From positions 620,001-684,000 of the forward strand of contig JAXGZL010000002.1 in the NCBI GenBank assembly GCA_040776985.1: 64,000 bases of DNA. The letters run 5' to 3'. Origin of the DNA: UBA6115 sp040776985 (GTDB lineage Bacteria > Bacillota > Clostridia > Christensenellales > Aristaeellaceae). A model generated the notes under the pieces. It saw only the letters and a list, made by a program, of their open reading frames with translations, made no database searches and was not told the DNA's origin. Positions 16,628-24,724 of the stretch are shown here, piece after piece; within the stretch, counting starts at the first letter, position 1, and each line of letters starts with the position of its first letter. Position numbers and translations under genes: made by a program.

Positions 16628-17579
16628 GGTTTTCTCTCGCTGCCTCAAAGGTTTCGTAGGCGTTGACGATACGCTGCACCAGGTCGTTTCGCACCACGTC
16701 CTCCCTGGAAAGCCTGACGATCTGCACCCCTTCCACACCAGTGAGCACATCAATCGCCACCAGAAGGCCGGAGCGCCTTCCGGGGGGCAGGTCAATCTGG
16801 GAGGGATCGCCGTTGACCACGCACCGGGCGTTTCGGCCCATGCGGGTCAGGAACATTTTCATTTGCTCAGGCGTGGTGTTCTGTGCTTCATCAAGGATGA
16901 TAAAGGCGTCGTTCAGGGTGCGCCCGCGCATGAAGGCGAGGGGGGCCACTTCAATGGCACCCCGCTCCATATAACGCTGATAGGCTTCCAGGCCCAGAAT
17001 TTCAAACAGGGCGTCAAACAGGGGCCTCAGGTAAGGGTCCACCTTCTGGGCCATGTCGCCGGGCAGAAAGCCCAGCTTTTCACCAGCCTCCACAGCAGGA
17101 CGGGTGAGGATCAGCCGCTCCACCTCTTTGTTGCGCAGGGCAACCGCCGCCAGGGCAATGGCCAGATAGGTCTTGCCGGTGCCGGCAGGGCCCACGGAAA
17201 AGGTGAGCCCACTGTTTCTGACGGCGCTGACATAGGTTCGCTGCCCGGCGGTTTTGCATTTGATCTTCTTGCCTTTATAGGTATAGGCTACCACCTCACC
17301 CATGCTGTCCCGCACCTCACTCAGGGTGCCCTGGCGGGCCATGTGGATCAGATAGCGGATTTTGTTGGAGTCCAGGTGTTCCCCGGCTTCAATCAGGCGA
17401 AGCATTTCTGCGATCACCTGCTCAGCCGTTTTTATCTTTTCGTTGTCTCCGATGATTTGCAGTTCGCCATCACGGAGAAATACGCTGACAACCAGCTCTT
17501 CTTCCAGGGTGCGAATGTTTTGATCATTCAGACCAAACAAGGCCACACAACTGTCAAAGGTATCCAGTGACATCGACAA
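16620..17579 (-). CDS. phoH: PhoH-family ATPase
   Basis: Cytoplasmic P-loop ATPase of the PhoH/YbeZ group, linked to YbeY and rRNA/RNA metabolism by its conserved neighbourhood. 319 residues. A KH-like N-terminal part (VSVFLRDGELQIIGDNEKIKTAE-type strand pattern) precedes the ATPase core with GPAGTGKTYLA (Walker A), RPAVEAGEKLGFLPGD, and FIILDEAQNTTPEQMKMFLTRMG (Walker B plus sensor). The start is uncertain: TTG 17579 has a well-spaced AGGAGGGG, ATG 17573 lies two codons in. First gene of a minus-strand operon, divergent from rpsT. Confidence 0.94.
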   Translation of the reverse strand: MSMSLDTFDSCVALFGLNDQNIRTLEEELVVSVFLRDGELQIIGDNEKIKTAEQVIAEMLRLIEAGEHLDSNKIRYLIHMARQGTLSEVRDSMGEVVAYTYKGKKIKCKTAGQRTYVSAVRNSGLTFSVGPAGTGKTYLAIALAAVALRNKEVERLILTRPAVEAGEKLGFLPGDMAQKVDPYLRPLFDALFEILGLEAYQRYMERGAIEVAPLAFMRGRTLNDAFIILDEAQNTTPEQMKMFLTRMGRNARCVVNGDPSQIDLPPGRRSGLLVAIDVLTGVEGVQIVRLSREDVVRNDLVQRIVNAYETFEAARENHV

Positions 17580-17627
17580 GTGGGATATCCCCTCCTTCCA
17601 TTTGCAGGCAACATCATGCCTGGATAG

Positions 17628-17636
17628 ATTATATCA
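17628..17636 (-). promoter_or_regulatory. Extended -10 promoter of the phoH operon
   Basis: On the minus strand TGATATAAT, a perfect extended -10 element (TGN plus TATAAT), 49 bases before the phoH start. No good -35 is visible at 16-18 bases upstream (the best is TTTGGG at 16), which fits an extended -10 promoter. It lies about 55 bases from the divergent rpsT -35. Confidence 0.6.
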
Positions 17637-17688
17637 TACACTTATAGGGCCCAAACGGCAAGAAATCCGGGGTTTGAGTAAAAAATGC

Positions 17689-17717
17689 TTGCGCGAAAGA
17701 TGGCAATGTGATAATAT
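17689..17717 (+). promoter_or_regulatory. SigA-type promoter of rpsT
   Basis: TTGCGC at 17689-17694 and TAATAT at 17712-17717, 17-base spacer, 38 bases before the rpsT start. The predicted leader is only ~30 bases and contains AGGAGGTGA as the ribosome binding site. Confidence 0.7.
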
Positions 17718-17755
17718 CTGCTTTGCTATTCTGGAAGGGCAGGAGGTGAAGAGAG

Positions 17756-18019
17756 TTGGCCAACATTAAATCCGCACAGAAACGCATGCGCTCTGACAAG
17801 AGGAAGACTCTGCGCAATCGTATGGTGAAAACCGGCGTGAAAACCGCTGTTAAAAAGTATTCTGTTGCCTTGGGGAGCGACCTGCAGGCAGCACCTGCGG
17901 CCATGAACGCGGCGGCATCTACGCTGGACCGGGCAGTGTCCAAGGGCATCATGCACAAGAACACCGCGAACCGCAAAAAGGCCCGCATGGCGAAGGCCCT
18001 GCAGAAGGCCCAGGCCTGA
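17756..18019 (+). CDS. rpsT: 30S ribosomal protein S20
   Basis: Primary 16S rRNA-binding protein of the small subunit. 87 residues, the usual size, very rich in Lys/Arg/Ala. ANIKSAQKRMRSDKRKTLRNR at the N terminus and GIMHKNTANRKKARMAK near the C terminus are diagnostic. It starts at TTG 17756 with a strong AGGAGGTGA; in other bacteria S20 also often uses a weak start as part of autogenous control. Monocistronic: own promoter before and a hairpin terminator after. Confidence 0.98.
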   Translation: MANIKSAQKRMRSDKRKTLRNRMVKTGVKTAVKKYSVALGSDLQAAPAAMNAAASTLDRAVSKGIMHKNTANRKKARMAKALQKAQA

Positions 18020-18040
18020 CAATTGCCATGTCCGCAAAAC

Positions 18041-18063
18041 GCCGCAGCACGCGGCTTTTTTTA
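18041..18063 (+). terminator. Intrinsic terminator after rpsT
   Basis: Five-bp stem GCCGC/GCGGC with a five-base loop at 18041-18055 followed directly by a run of seven T and an A (18056-18063), 21 bases after the rpsT stop. Confidence 0.85.
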
Positions 18064-18106
18064 TTGGAAATTACACGCTTTTTACACTGTGCACATCGCC
18101 TATAAC

Positions 18107-18135
18107 TTGACACCCGGGTTTCCCTTTGATAAGAT
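18107..18135 (+). promoter_or_regulatory. SigA-type promoter of the CYTH-like/ppx genes
   Basis: TTGACA at 18107-18112 and TAAGAT at 18130-18135 with a 17-base spacer. Transcription would begin near 18142, giving a leader of about 125 bases before the start codon at 18267; the leader holds a hairpin (CAGG-TTTG at 18174-18182 with CAAACCTG at 18202-18209). Confidence 0.75.
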
Positions 18136-18266
18136 TTTTCAGGCAGAACAATGTTACATTTCTTACACAAAACCAGGGTTTGGGCGTTCATTGGCTAGGC
18201 ACAAACCTGATCCGACATGGCTACTTTGGATGAAGACAATTCAACATAAAAATGGGAGGTAGAGGC

Positions 18267-18848
18267 ATGGCAGCAATTATCCCCAGATGGGAATGGCGCA
18301 CTTTTGGAGAGAGATTTGGCGAGGCGGAGGACAGGATCAAGGCATATCCACTGGGCACCCAAAAGAAAAGCACTGAAAAATATATTCTTTCCAAGAAAAG
18401 CAATGAAAACTGCAAAATCCGGGATGACCTGATGGACATCAAGTCCCTTCAGCAAGTCAATAATGACAAACTGGAGCAATGGTATCCCACCTTGAAGGAA
18501 GGCTTTCCGATTTCAAAAGAGAATGTGGAAAGGCTTTTCACTGAGTTTTTTAAAGTACCCGGTCCTTCGCTGGAAAAAGAAGCATACACTTATCATGAAT
18601 TTCTGGATCTGGTCGGGACGCAGCCGGATCTGCGGGTGGTGGATGTAGAAAAGATTCGCAACATATATACCATCAACGGGACCACGGTTGAAATTGCGGA
18701 AACCTCCTTCAACGGAAAGGCAACGCGGACCATCTGTGTTGAGCATGCGGATCCAGCCCTTGTTATCAGGACGGTGGATGAGCTTTCCCTCGGCGGGTTT
18801 GAAAACATCAACTATATTCAGGCGATGAAAAAGGCTGTTGGCATATAA
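18267..18848 (+). CDS. CYTH-like protein of unknown function, paired with Ppx/GppA
   Basis: 193 residues, no signal or membrane segment. Not assigned with certainty. The N-terminal PRWEWRTFGERFG, KIRDDLMDIKSL with alternating basic residues, and the C-terminal RNIYTINGTTVEIAETSFNG...TICVEHADP strands look like a CYTH (triphosphate tunnel) barrel of the kind that binds polyphosphate or nucleoside triphosphates. This is inference from pattern; the classical ExExK is not obvious. Start ATG 18267 has GGGAGGT at 18254-18260; an ATG at 18252 is just before that site. The next gene, a polyphosphate/ppGpp phosphatase family member, starts 16 bases later, which supports a polyphosphate link. Confidence 0.55.
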   Translation: MAAIIPRWEWRTFGERFGEAEDRIKAYPLGTQKKSTEKYILSKKSNENCKIRDDLMDIKSLQQVNNDKLEQWYPTLKEGFPISKENVERLFTEFFKVPGPSLEKEAYTYHEFLDLVGTQPDLRVVDVEKIRNIYTINGTTVEIAETSFNGKATRTICVEHADPALVIRTVDELSLGGFENINYIQAMKKAVGI

Positions 18849-18864
18849 GGAAGAGGTGCGTTGT

Positions 18865-19779
18865 ATGCGAAAAATGGCAGTGATTGATATTGGCACCAAC
18901 TCCATCAAGTTCTGTGTCGGTGAACGCGCAGAAGACGGCGGCATTGTTACGCTGATGGATGAGAATGACATCGCCCGGCTGGGAGATGGACTGCGTGAAA
19001 CAGGCAGCATCGCGCCAGAGGCCCTGGAGCGCAATGCCACATCGGTGGCCCGCTTTGCCCAAATGGCAAGGGAACAGGGCGCTGAGGACATTGTGGCAGT
19101 GGGCACGATGGCGCTGCGTACTGCGAAAAACAGTGGGGAGTTTATCGCCCGGGTCAGGAAACTCTGCAATGTATCCGTCACCGTTATTCCGGGCGAGGAG
19201 GAGGCCCGCCTTTCTTATCTGGCGGTACTGTCCGCCCTTCCGGTGCATGAAGGTGAGCTGGTGATCTTTGATACAGGCGGGGGCAGCACAGAGTTTATCT
19301 TTGGACAGGGCAAGGAACTCATTAAGCGTATGAGCGTTAACCTGGGCGCTGTCCGCCTCACAGAAGAACACTTTGCCGATGACCCTGTCCGCCCAGGCGC
19401 GGTTGAGGAAGCGCTGAAGGACATTAAACATGTTTTCGATGATGCCGGCGTTGCGGGCCAACCACGGCAATTGGTGGGTATGGGGGGCACAGTGACCAGC
19501 ATGGGCGCTGTCAAGCACCGCATGGAACGCTACGACCCAGATATCATTCAGGGCAGCATCCTGACCGCCCAGGAGGTGGATGAGCAAATCGCCGCCTATG
19601 CCGGCCAAACCTTGGAACAAAGACGGCAGTTGCCCGGACTTCAGCCCAAACGGGCTGATGTGATTCTGGCAGGGGCCTGTATCTTGAAGGATATTTTGCA
19701 CCGTTTCCAAATGCCGCAGCTGACCATCAGCGATCGGGGGCTGCGCCATGGCCTGTTGTTTGATCGTCTGGTCCAATAA
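18865..19779 (+). CDS. ppx: Ppx/GppA-family exopolyphosphatase / pppGpp phosphohydrolase
   Basis: 304 residues, ASKHA-fold phosphatase. AVIDIGTNSIKF at the N terminus (phosphate-1 loop), VIPGEEEARLSYLAV, VIFDTGGGSTEFIFG (phosphate-2 loop) and LVGMGGTVTSMGAV are the family motifs; the C terminus ends with ISDRGLRHGLL. The short single-domain form, without the HD extension of E. coli Ppx, cannot be split into exopolyphosphatase and GppA by eye. Start ATG 18865 follows GGAAGAGGTG; an in-frame TTG at 18838 would overlap the upstream gene. Likely cotranscribed with the CYTH-like gene, and possibly with tctC 13 bases downstream. Confidence 0.92.
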   Translation: MRKMAVIDIGTNSIKFCVGERAEDGGIVTLMDENDIARLGDGLRETGSIAPEALERNATSVARFAQMAREQGAEDIVAVGTMALRTAKNSGEFIARVRKLCNVSVTVIPGEEEARLSYLAVLSALPVHEGELVIFDTGGGSTEFIFGQGKELIKRMSVNLGAVRLTEEHFADDPVRPGAVEEALKDIKHVFDDAGVAGQPRQLVGMGGTVTSMGAVKHRMERYDPDIIQGSILTAQEVDEQIAAYAGQTLEQRRQLPGLQPKRADVILAGACILKDILHRFQMPQLTISDRGLRHGLLFDRLVQ

Positions 19780-19792
19780 ATAGGAGGTTGTT

Positions 19793-20755
19793 ATGATGAG
19801 AAAGGTATCCTTGCTGCTGGTTGTTATTCTGATGTTTTCTGTTTGCCTTCCCGCCTTCGCGGAGTGGAAACCTGAAAAGCCCATCACGATCATGAACTAT
19901 GTTAAAGCGGGCGGTGGCATGGACATCTCCACACGCAAGTTCGCTGAACTTGCCGCGAAATACACTGATGCCACCATCATTGTGGACAACAAGAATGGCA
20001 CGGGCGGCATGATTGCGGCGGAGTACATCCTGGAGCAGCCGGCGGATGGCTACACGGTGTTCGCGTCCACCATTGCTTATGTGGACAATATCCTCTCCTA
20101 CGAGGAAGACACGGAAAAATATATCTGGGGCTTTGAGTGGATTGACAACATCATGGCAGACCCCTACTGCATCATGGTGGCTGACACCAATGAAATGAGC
20201 CTGAAGGACATCATCGCGGATGCCAATGAAAAGGGCGACAAGCAGATCTGGTGCGGACCAGCTGGCGCCAAGAACATCACGGCCATTCAGTTCTGGAAGG
20301 CTTTTAATATGAACGCCACTTGGGTCACCTATGATTCCGGTCCCGACGCGCTGCTGGCGGTTATTTCCGGCCAGGGTGTCGCTTCTGTTGGCAACCCCGG
20401 GGATGTGGAAGGCCGGGCGCTGAAGCACATGGTGATTGCCACAGAAGAAAAGCTGCAGAAATATCCTGATGTTCCCAATTTTGCTGACCTGGGGTATCCG
20501 GAGCTGGACAAGCTGTCCATGTGGCGCGGGTTTGCCGTAAAAAAAGGAACCCCGCCTGAGATGATCGCCTGGTGGCAGGATCTGTGCCAGAAGATCACCG
20601 AAGATCCCGAGTGGATTGAGTTCTTTAACGAAAAATCCATTGTTGTGCACAACATCACGACTGAAGCCTTCACCCAGCAGGTGAAGGAAGACATTGAAAG
20701 CCACCTTCAGGTCATGAAGGAAGCGGACATTGTTGACGAAAACTACGACGGATAA
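19793..20755 (+). CDS. tctC: TctC-family solute-binding protein of a tripartite tricarboxylate transporter
   Basis: Extracytoplasmic binding protein for a carboxylate, 320 residues. Signal peptide MMRKVSLLLVVILMFSVCLPAFA with likely cleavage after AFA; the Cys is not followed by a lipobox pattern I would trust. The mature part has PITIMNYVKAGGGMDISTRKFAE, IIVDNKNGTGGMIAAEYI, DGYTVFA and the C-terminal MWRGFAVKKGTPPEMIAWW, all typical of Bug/TctC proteins. AGGAGG lies well placed before the ATG; the second codon is also ATG. It heads tctC-tctB-tctA, the usual order. The substrate (citrate-type or other) is not readable. Confidence 0.93.
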   Translation: MMRKVSLLLVVILMFSVCLPAFAEWKPEKPITIMNYVKAGGGMDISTRKFAELAAKYTDATIIVDNKNGTGGMIAAEYILEQPADGYTVFASTIAYVDNILSYEEDTEKYIWGFEWIDNIMADPYCIMVADTNEMSLKDIIADANEKGDKQIWCGPAGAKNITAIQFWKAFNMNATWVTYDSGPDALLAVISGQGVASVGNPGDVEGRALKHMVIATEEKLQKYPDVPNFADLGYPELDKLSMWRGFAVKKGTPPEMIAWWQDLCQKITEDPEWIEFFNEKSIVVHNITTEAFTQQVKEDIESHLQVMKEADIVDENYDG

Positions 20756-20779
20756 CCTTCACTTCTGAGAATAATAAAT

Positions 20780-20811
20780 GGGGAAGGGGTGTTTGAAGCA
20801 TCCCCTTCCCC
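20780..20811 (+). other. Intercistronic hairpin between tctC and tctB
   Basis: GGGGAAGGGG at 20780-20789 pairs perfectly with CCCCTTCCCC at 20802-20811, loop 12 bases, 24 bases after the tctC stop. No T-run follows, so it should act as a 3' stabiliser or partial attenuator rather than a full terminator. Confidence 0.7.
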
Positions 20812-20829
20812 AAAAGCGCATGAAAGTGG

Positions 20830-21426
20830 ATGGAATGGAAAGAGGTGTCACGCTTGGAAGCGTTCGCAATCGCGTTTTCCCAGATCAGCCTGGGATGGGT
20901 CAGCCTGATGTTTCTGGCAGCGCTTGGCTTATTGGGGTTCATCTTTTCACGCTTTGAAAGAACCCGCCCCTATATGGGCCAGCTGTTGATACTGTCCGGC
21001 ATTTGCCTGCTGGCCCTGGTGTTTTTTATCCTTACCTTCTCCCTGAAGGTAAGAAAGGCTGATCAGTTTGTGACGGCAGCCACCATGCCGCGGGTGTGGA
21101 TCACAGGCCTGGTTCCTGTGGCTGTTCTGGCATTTGTGTCCATCCTGAACGGTTCAACGCCGCCTGATAAGCCGTTTGGCCGCTGGCAGATGGTGCTGAT
21201 GGTGATTGTGGCGGTTTTCTCCAGCGTCTATCTGTTTGACTATATCGGATACTACATCAGCTCTGCCCTGTTTCTCGTTCTGATGATGGTGATGATGCGG
21301 GAGCGGAAATGGACCCGGCTGCTGCTGGTGCCGCTGGGCTGGTGTGCTTTCACTTATTTTGTGTTTGAGAAGCTGCTGTACATGTCCCTGCCAGCTGGCC
21401 GGTGGATTACAGGACTGCTTGGCTGA
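20830..21426 (+). CDS. tctB: TctB-family small membrane subunit of tripartite tricarboxylate transporter
   Basis: 198 residues, hydrophobic, with four predicted membrane helices: near 15-38, 48-68, 90-108 and a paired segment 122-160 plus a short final one. TctB proteins are the poorly conserved small subunit that accompanies TctA; identity here rests on size, topology and position between tctC and tctA. Start is uncertain: ATG 20830 opens the frame, but AGAGGTG at 20841-20847 favours GTG/TTG choices, notably TTG 20854. TctA starts 24 bases after its stop. Confidence 0.85.
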   Translation: MEWKEVSRLEAFAIAFSQISLGWVSLMFLAALGLLGFIFSRFERTRPYMGQLLILSGICLLALVFFILTFSLKVRKADQFVTAATMPRVWITGLVPVAVLAFVSILNGSTPPDKPFGRWQMVLMVIVAVFSSVYLFDYIGYYISSALFLVLMMVMMRERKWTRLLLVPLGWCAFTYFVFEKLLYMSLPAGRWITGLLG

Positions 21427-21450
21427 TCAGCCGGAAAGGAGAGCAAACAC

Positions 21451-22947
21451 ATGGATTTTGTGCAACACATCGGGCCGGCTTTTCTTTCGCTGGTGGGCAT
21501 CATGCCGCTGCTGCTTATTTTTGTGGGTGTGTGCATCGGCATCCTGGGCGGCGCAATACCTGGGATTTCCCCGTCCATGGCCGTGGCGCTATTATTGCCC
21601 ATCACCTACACCATGTCAGCTACCCACGCGATGCTGATCCTGATGGGCATCTACATCGGGGCCAACTATGGCGGTTCCATCACAGCGGTTTCCATTAATA
21701 CGCCGGGAACGCCCTCCGCCACGGTCACCTCATTCGACGGGTATCCCATGGCGAAGTCGGGACGCGCTGGAGAGGCGATGGGGATTTCGCTTTGGTCATC
21801 TGTGCTGGGCGGCATCATCGGCGTGATGATTCTGATTTTTGCGGCGCAGCCCCTGGCGAGGCTGGCGCTGAAGTTTTGGCCAAGCGAGTATTTCGCATTG
21901 TGCATCCTTGGCCTTACCACGGTGGCCACCCTGGGCGGCAAGCACTGGCAGAAGGCGCTTGTCTGCGTCTTGCTGGGCCTTCTGATAAACACCATGGGAC
22001 TGGCACCTTACCACGGCATTAAGCGCTTCACCTTTGGCATCAGCCACCTGTATGACGGTGTGGCGATGATTCCGGCGCTGATCGGGCTTTTTGCGCTGGG
22101 TGAGGTTTTCATCAACCTGGAGCATTACAGGCCGGATGAACAGAAGTTCAGTAAGATATCCTACACCTGGCCCAAGATGCGGTATTACTGGAAAATCAAA
22201 TGGAGCATTGTCCGTTCCGCCGTCATTGGCTGCATCATCGGCGTGTTCCCTGGCGCTGGCGGCACCATCGCCTCCTTCCTGGCCTATGACGCGGAAAAGC
22301 GCCTGTCCAAACACCCTGAGGAGTTTGGCAAGGGCGCTCCAGAAGGGGTGGCGGCAGCGGAAGCATCCAACAGCGCTTCTGTAGGCGGCGCCATGGTGCC
22401 CTTGTTATCCCTGGGGATTCCAGGCAGCTCCACAGCGGCGGTGCTGCTGGGCGCCCTGATGATCCACAACCTGACGCCGGGCCCGGAACTGTTCATCAAG
22501 GAGCCGGAGTTGGTCAACGCCCTGTTTGCTTCCATGTTTGTGGCCAATGCCTTTATGGCAGGAATAGGCGTTTTGGGCGGAAGGCTGTGGGTGCGCGTGT
22601 GCGACATTCCCAAAACCATTCTGTTCCCGCTGATCTTCGCCTTCTCTATTCTGGGCAGCTATTCTGTGTCCCGTTCCATGACGGATGTGATTTTATGCCT
22701 GATTTTTGGCGTGATAGGATGGCTGATGAAGAAATATCAGTATCCTGTGGCGCCTGTGGTGCTGGGGATCGTGCTGGGCAAGCTGATCGAGTCCAACTTC
22801 TGCCGCGCATTGGCCATTGATGGCATTGCCAGCTTCTATACCAGGCCGCTTACAGTGGTGCTGCTGGTGCTTTCACTGCTGGCGGTTGTGCTGCCATTGA
22901 TCCAGGGAAAGAAAAAGCGGCAGCGTCCCTCTGTGGACGATGTATGA
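21451..22947 (+). CDS. tctA: TctA-family large permease subunit of tripartite tricarboxylate transporter
   Basis: 498 residues with about eleven to twelve membrane helices. The conserved N-terminal GILGGAIPGISPSMAVALLLPITYTM and NYGGSITAVSINTPGTPSATVTSFDGYPMAKSGRAGEA-type block form the permease signature; the internal repeat returns as IIGVFPGAGGTIASFLAYDAEKR and VGGAMVPLLSLGIPGSSTAAVLLGAL. Forms an ion-coupled symporter with TctB, fed by TctC. AAAGGAGAG precedes the ATG. The gene converges on psuG, with only five bases between the two stops. Confidence 0.96.
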   Translation: MDFVQHIGPAFLSLVGIMPLLLIFVGVCIGILGGAIPGISPSMAVALLLPITYTMSATHAMLILMGIYIGANYGGSITAVSINTPGTPSATVTSFDGYPMAKSGRAGEAMGISLWSSVLGGIIGVMILIFAAQPLARLALKFWPSEYFALCILGLTTVATLGGKHWQKALVCVLLGLLINTMGLAPYHGIKRFTFGISHLYDGVAMIPALIGLFALGEVFINLEHYRPDEQKFSKISYTWPKMRYYWKIKWSIVRSAVIGCIIGVFPGAGGTIASFLAYDAEKRLSKHPEEFGKGAPEGVAAAEASNSASVGGAMVPLLSLGIPGSSTAAVLLGALMIHNLTPGPELFIKEPELVNALFASMFVANAFMAGIGVLGGRLWVRVCDIPKTILFPLIFAFSILGSYSVSRSMTDVILCLIFGVIGWLMKKYQYPVAPVVLGIVLGKLIESNFCRALAIDGIASFYTRPLTVVLLVLSLLAVVLPLIQGKKKRQRPSVDDV

Positions 22948-22952
22948 TGTGC

Positions 22953-23858
22953 TTATAAGGCCCGCGCAATCTGCGCAGCCAGCCTCACATTGTTGAAAAC
23001 CAGCTGAATATTGGAATGGAGGGAATCCCCGCCGGTGAGTTCCACTACACGGGCCAGCAGGTAGGGGGTGACCTCTTTTCCTGTGATGCCCTGGGACTGG
23101 GCCTCTGAAAGCGCCTGGTCAATGGCTTTGTTGATGACCGTTTCCGGCATGGCGTAGGGGGCGGGGATGGGGTTGGTGATCAGCATCCCGCCTGGATAAG
23201 CCAGATCCCGCTGAGCACTGATCATTGATGCGATTTCCTCGGGGCTGTCCACCCGGGCATTGACCGGGAAGCCGCTGTGACGGGCGTAAAAGGCGGGCAG
23301 CTCATCCGTCTGGAAACCCAGGACCGGTACCCCCTTGGTTTCCAGGTATTCCAGGGTCAGCCCCAGGTCCAGAATGCTTTTCACCCCGGCGCAGACCACA
23401 GCCACCGGGGTCATGGCCAGTTCCTCCAGATCGGCAGAGATATCCATCGTGGTTTCAGCGCCGCGGTGAACACCGCCCACGCCGCCGGTGGCAAACACCT
23501 TGATGCCCGCAAGGGCAGCGATGATCATGGTGGCCGCTACCGTGGTGGCGCCGTCCTGCTTTCTTGACACCAGCAGCGGCAGGTCCCTGCGGCTGGCCTT
23601 TGTAATGCCGGTTCCACGCTTCCCCAGATACTCGATCTGGTCTTGGGTTAGGCCAGCGCATAGCCTGCCGCCTATCACAGCGACGGTGGCCGGCTCCGCG
23701 CCATTTTCCCTGGCAAGGGCTTCGCAGGCCAGGGCGGTCTCCACATTCTGCGGATAGGGCATGCCATGGCTGATGATGGTGCTTTCCAGCGCAATCACCG
23801 GTTTGCCCTGGGACAAAGCCTCCCGCACAGAGGGGGACAGCATCAGGTGTTTGTTCAT
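22953..23858 (-). CDS. psuG: Pseudouridine-5'-phosphate glycosidase
   Basis: Splits pseudouridine 5'-phosphate into uracil and ribose 5-phosphate, the second step in recycling pseudouridine from degraded RNA. 301 residues. ALESTIISHGMPYPQN, TVAVIGGRLCAGL, the lysine region GKRGTGITKASRRDLP, FATGGVGGVHRGAETTMDISADL and VVCAGVKSILDLGLTLEYLET are the family's blocks. The start overlaps the stop of psuK (ATGA). Together the two genes give a complete intracellular pseudouridine salvage route, though the nucleoside importer is not evident here. Confidence 0.96.
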   Translation of the reverse strand: MNKHLMLSPSVREALSQGKPVIALESTIISHGMPYPQNVETALACEALARENGAEPATVAVIGGRLCAGLTQDQIEYLGKRGTGITKASRRDLPLLVSRKQDGATTVAATMIIAALAGIKVFATGGVGGVHRGAETTMDISADLEELAMTPVAVVCAGVKSILDLGLTLEYLETKGVPVLGFQTDELPAFYARHSGFPVNARVDSPEEIASMISAQRDLAYPGGMLITNPIPAPYAMPETVINKAIDQALSEAQSQGITGKEVTPYLLARVVELTGGDSLHSNIQLVFNNVRLAAQIARAL

Positions 23859-24724
23859 GAGGAACGCTCCTGTTTGATGAATTCAAGATATCTGGCGGCA
23901 GCTTCAAGCCCGGAAAAGGCGATGTCCGGGACCGATTTTCCGGACGCGATGGCCAGGGCGATGCCTGCTGTCATGGTGTCCCCGGCCCCAGTGGAGGGCA
24001 CCTGGGTCTGGCTCAATGCCGGCAAGTGGGCTTCCCCCTCCCGCCAGGCATAGTACAGCCCATCCTTGCCAAGGGAAATATAGACCTGTTCCACGCCTTG
24101 TTCCAGAAACCATTTGGCAGCGGAGGGGACATCCTCACACCGGCTGATCACAAGGGCCTCCATGGCATTGGGCTTGATGGCCGTGAGTTTCTTCAAAACA
24201 GGGAGCAGCCGCCTGCCCTTTTCCCCGCTGACCGGATCAGCCAGAAGGGGTGCTGATACCAATTCAGGCAACGTGGCCAGGGTTTCCTCCGGCAGGTTGG
24301 CGTCCAGCACGCAGACCTGAAAACCTTGCTGAAAGGCATCTTTGTGCTGTTTCACATAATCCGGATTCAACTGCGCCATGGCAGCCATGTCATTGATGGC
24401 AGCCACCATGGCACCTTCCTGATTATGGATGGCCATGTAGGTGGGGGAGGGGCATTGGGTGCGCAGGGAAAGGGAGAGGTCAATTCCCCGGGTTTTGCAG
24501 GCTTCCTCTGCCATGTGGGCATAGGCCCCCTGCCCCAGGGCAGCCACCAGGGAAACGGCCATGCCGCCCTCCGCCAGGTGGGAGGCGATGTTGAAGCCAA
24601 CCCCACCCACAGACAGGTGGATGCTGCCGGGCAGCGAGTCAGCGGGATGATATCCAGCGGCGGGCATGCCCAGGATGTCGATGTTCAGACCACCAAACAC
24701 AAGCGCCTTGCCCTGATTATTCAC
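23855..24724 (-). CDS. psuK: PfkB-family kinase, probable pseudouridine kinase
   Basis: 289 residues of the ribokinase/PfkB fold. N-terminal VFGGLNIDILG, IHLSVGGVGFNIASHLA and the C-terminal active-site motif PSTGAGDTMTAGIALA with the catalytic Asp are intact. The family phosphorylates many nucleosides and sugars; the overlap with psuG makes pseudouridine the likely substrate. Start: GTG 24724, behind ACGGGG, overlaps the queA stop by eight bases; TTG 24745 would add seven residues but has no visible ribosome binding site. Last but one gene of the ruvC-ruvA-ruvB-queA-psuK-psuG run. Confidence 0.88.
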   Translation of the reverse strand: MNNQGKALVFGGLNIDILGMPAAGYHPADSLPGSIHLSVGGVGFNIASHLAEGGMAVSLVAALGQGAYAHMAEEACKTRGIDLSLSLRTQCPSPTYMAIHNQEGAMVAAINDMAAMAQLNPDYVKQHKDAFQQGFQVCVLDANLPEETLATLPELVSAPLLADPVSGEKGRRLLPVLKKLTAIKPNAMEALVISRCEDVPSAAKWFLEQGVEQVYISLGKDGLYYAWREGEAHLPALSQTQVPSTGAGDTMTAGIALAIASGKSVPDIAFSGLEAAARYLEFIKQERSS

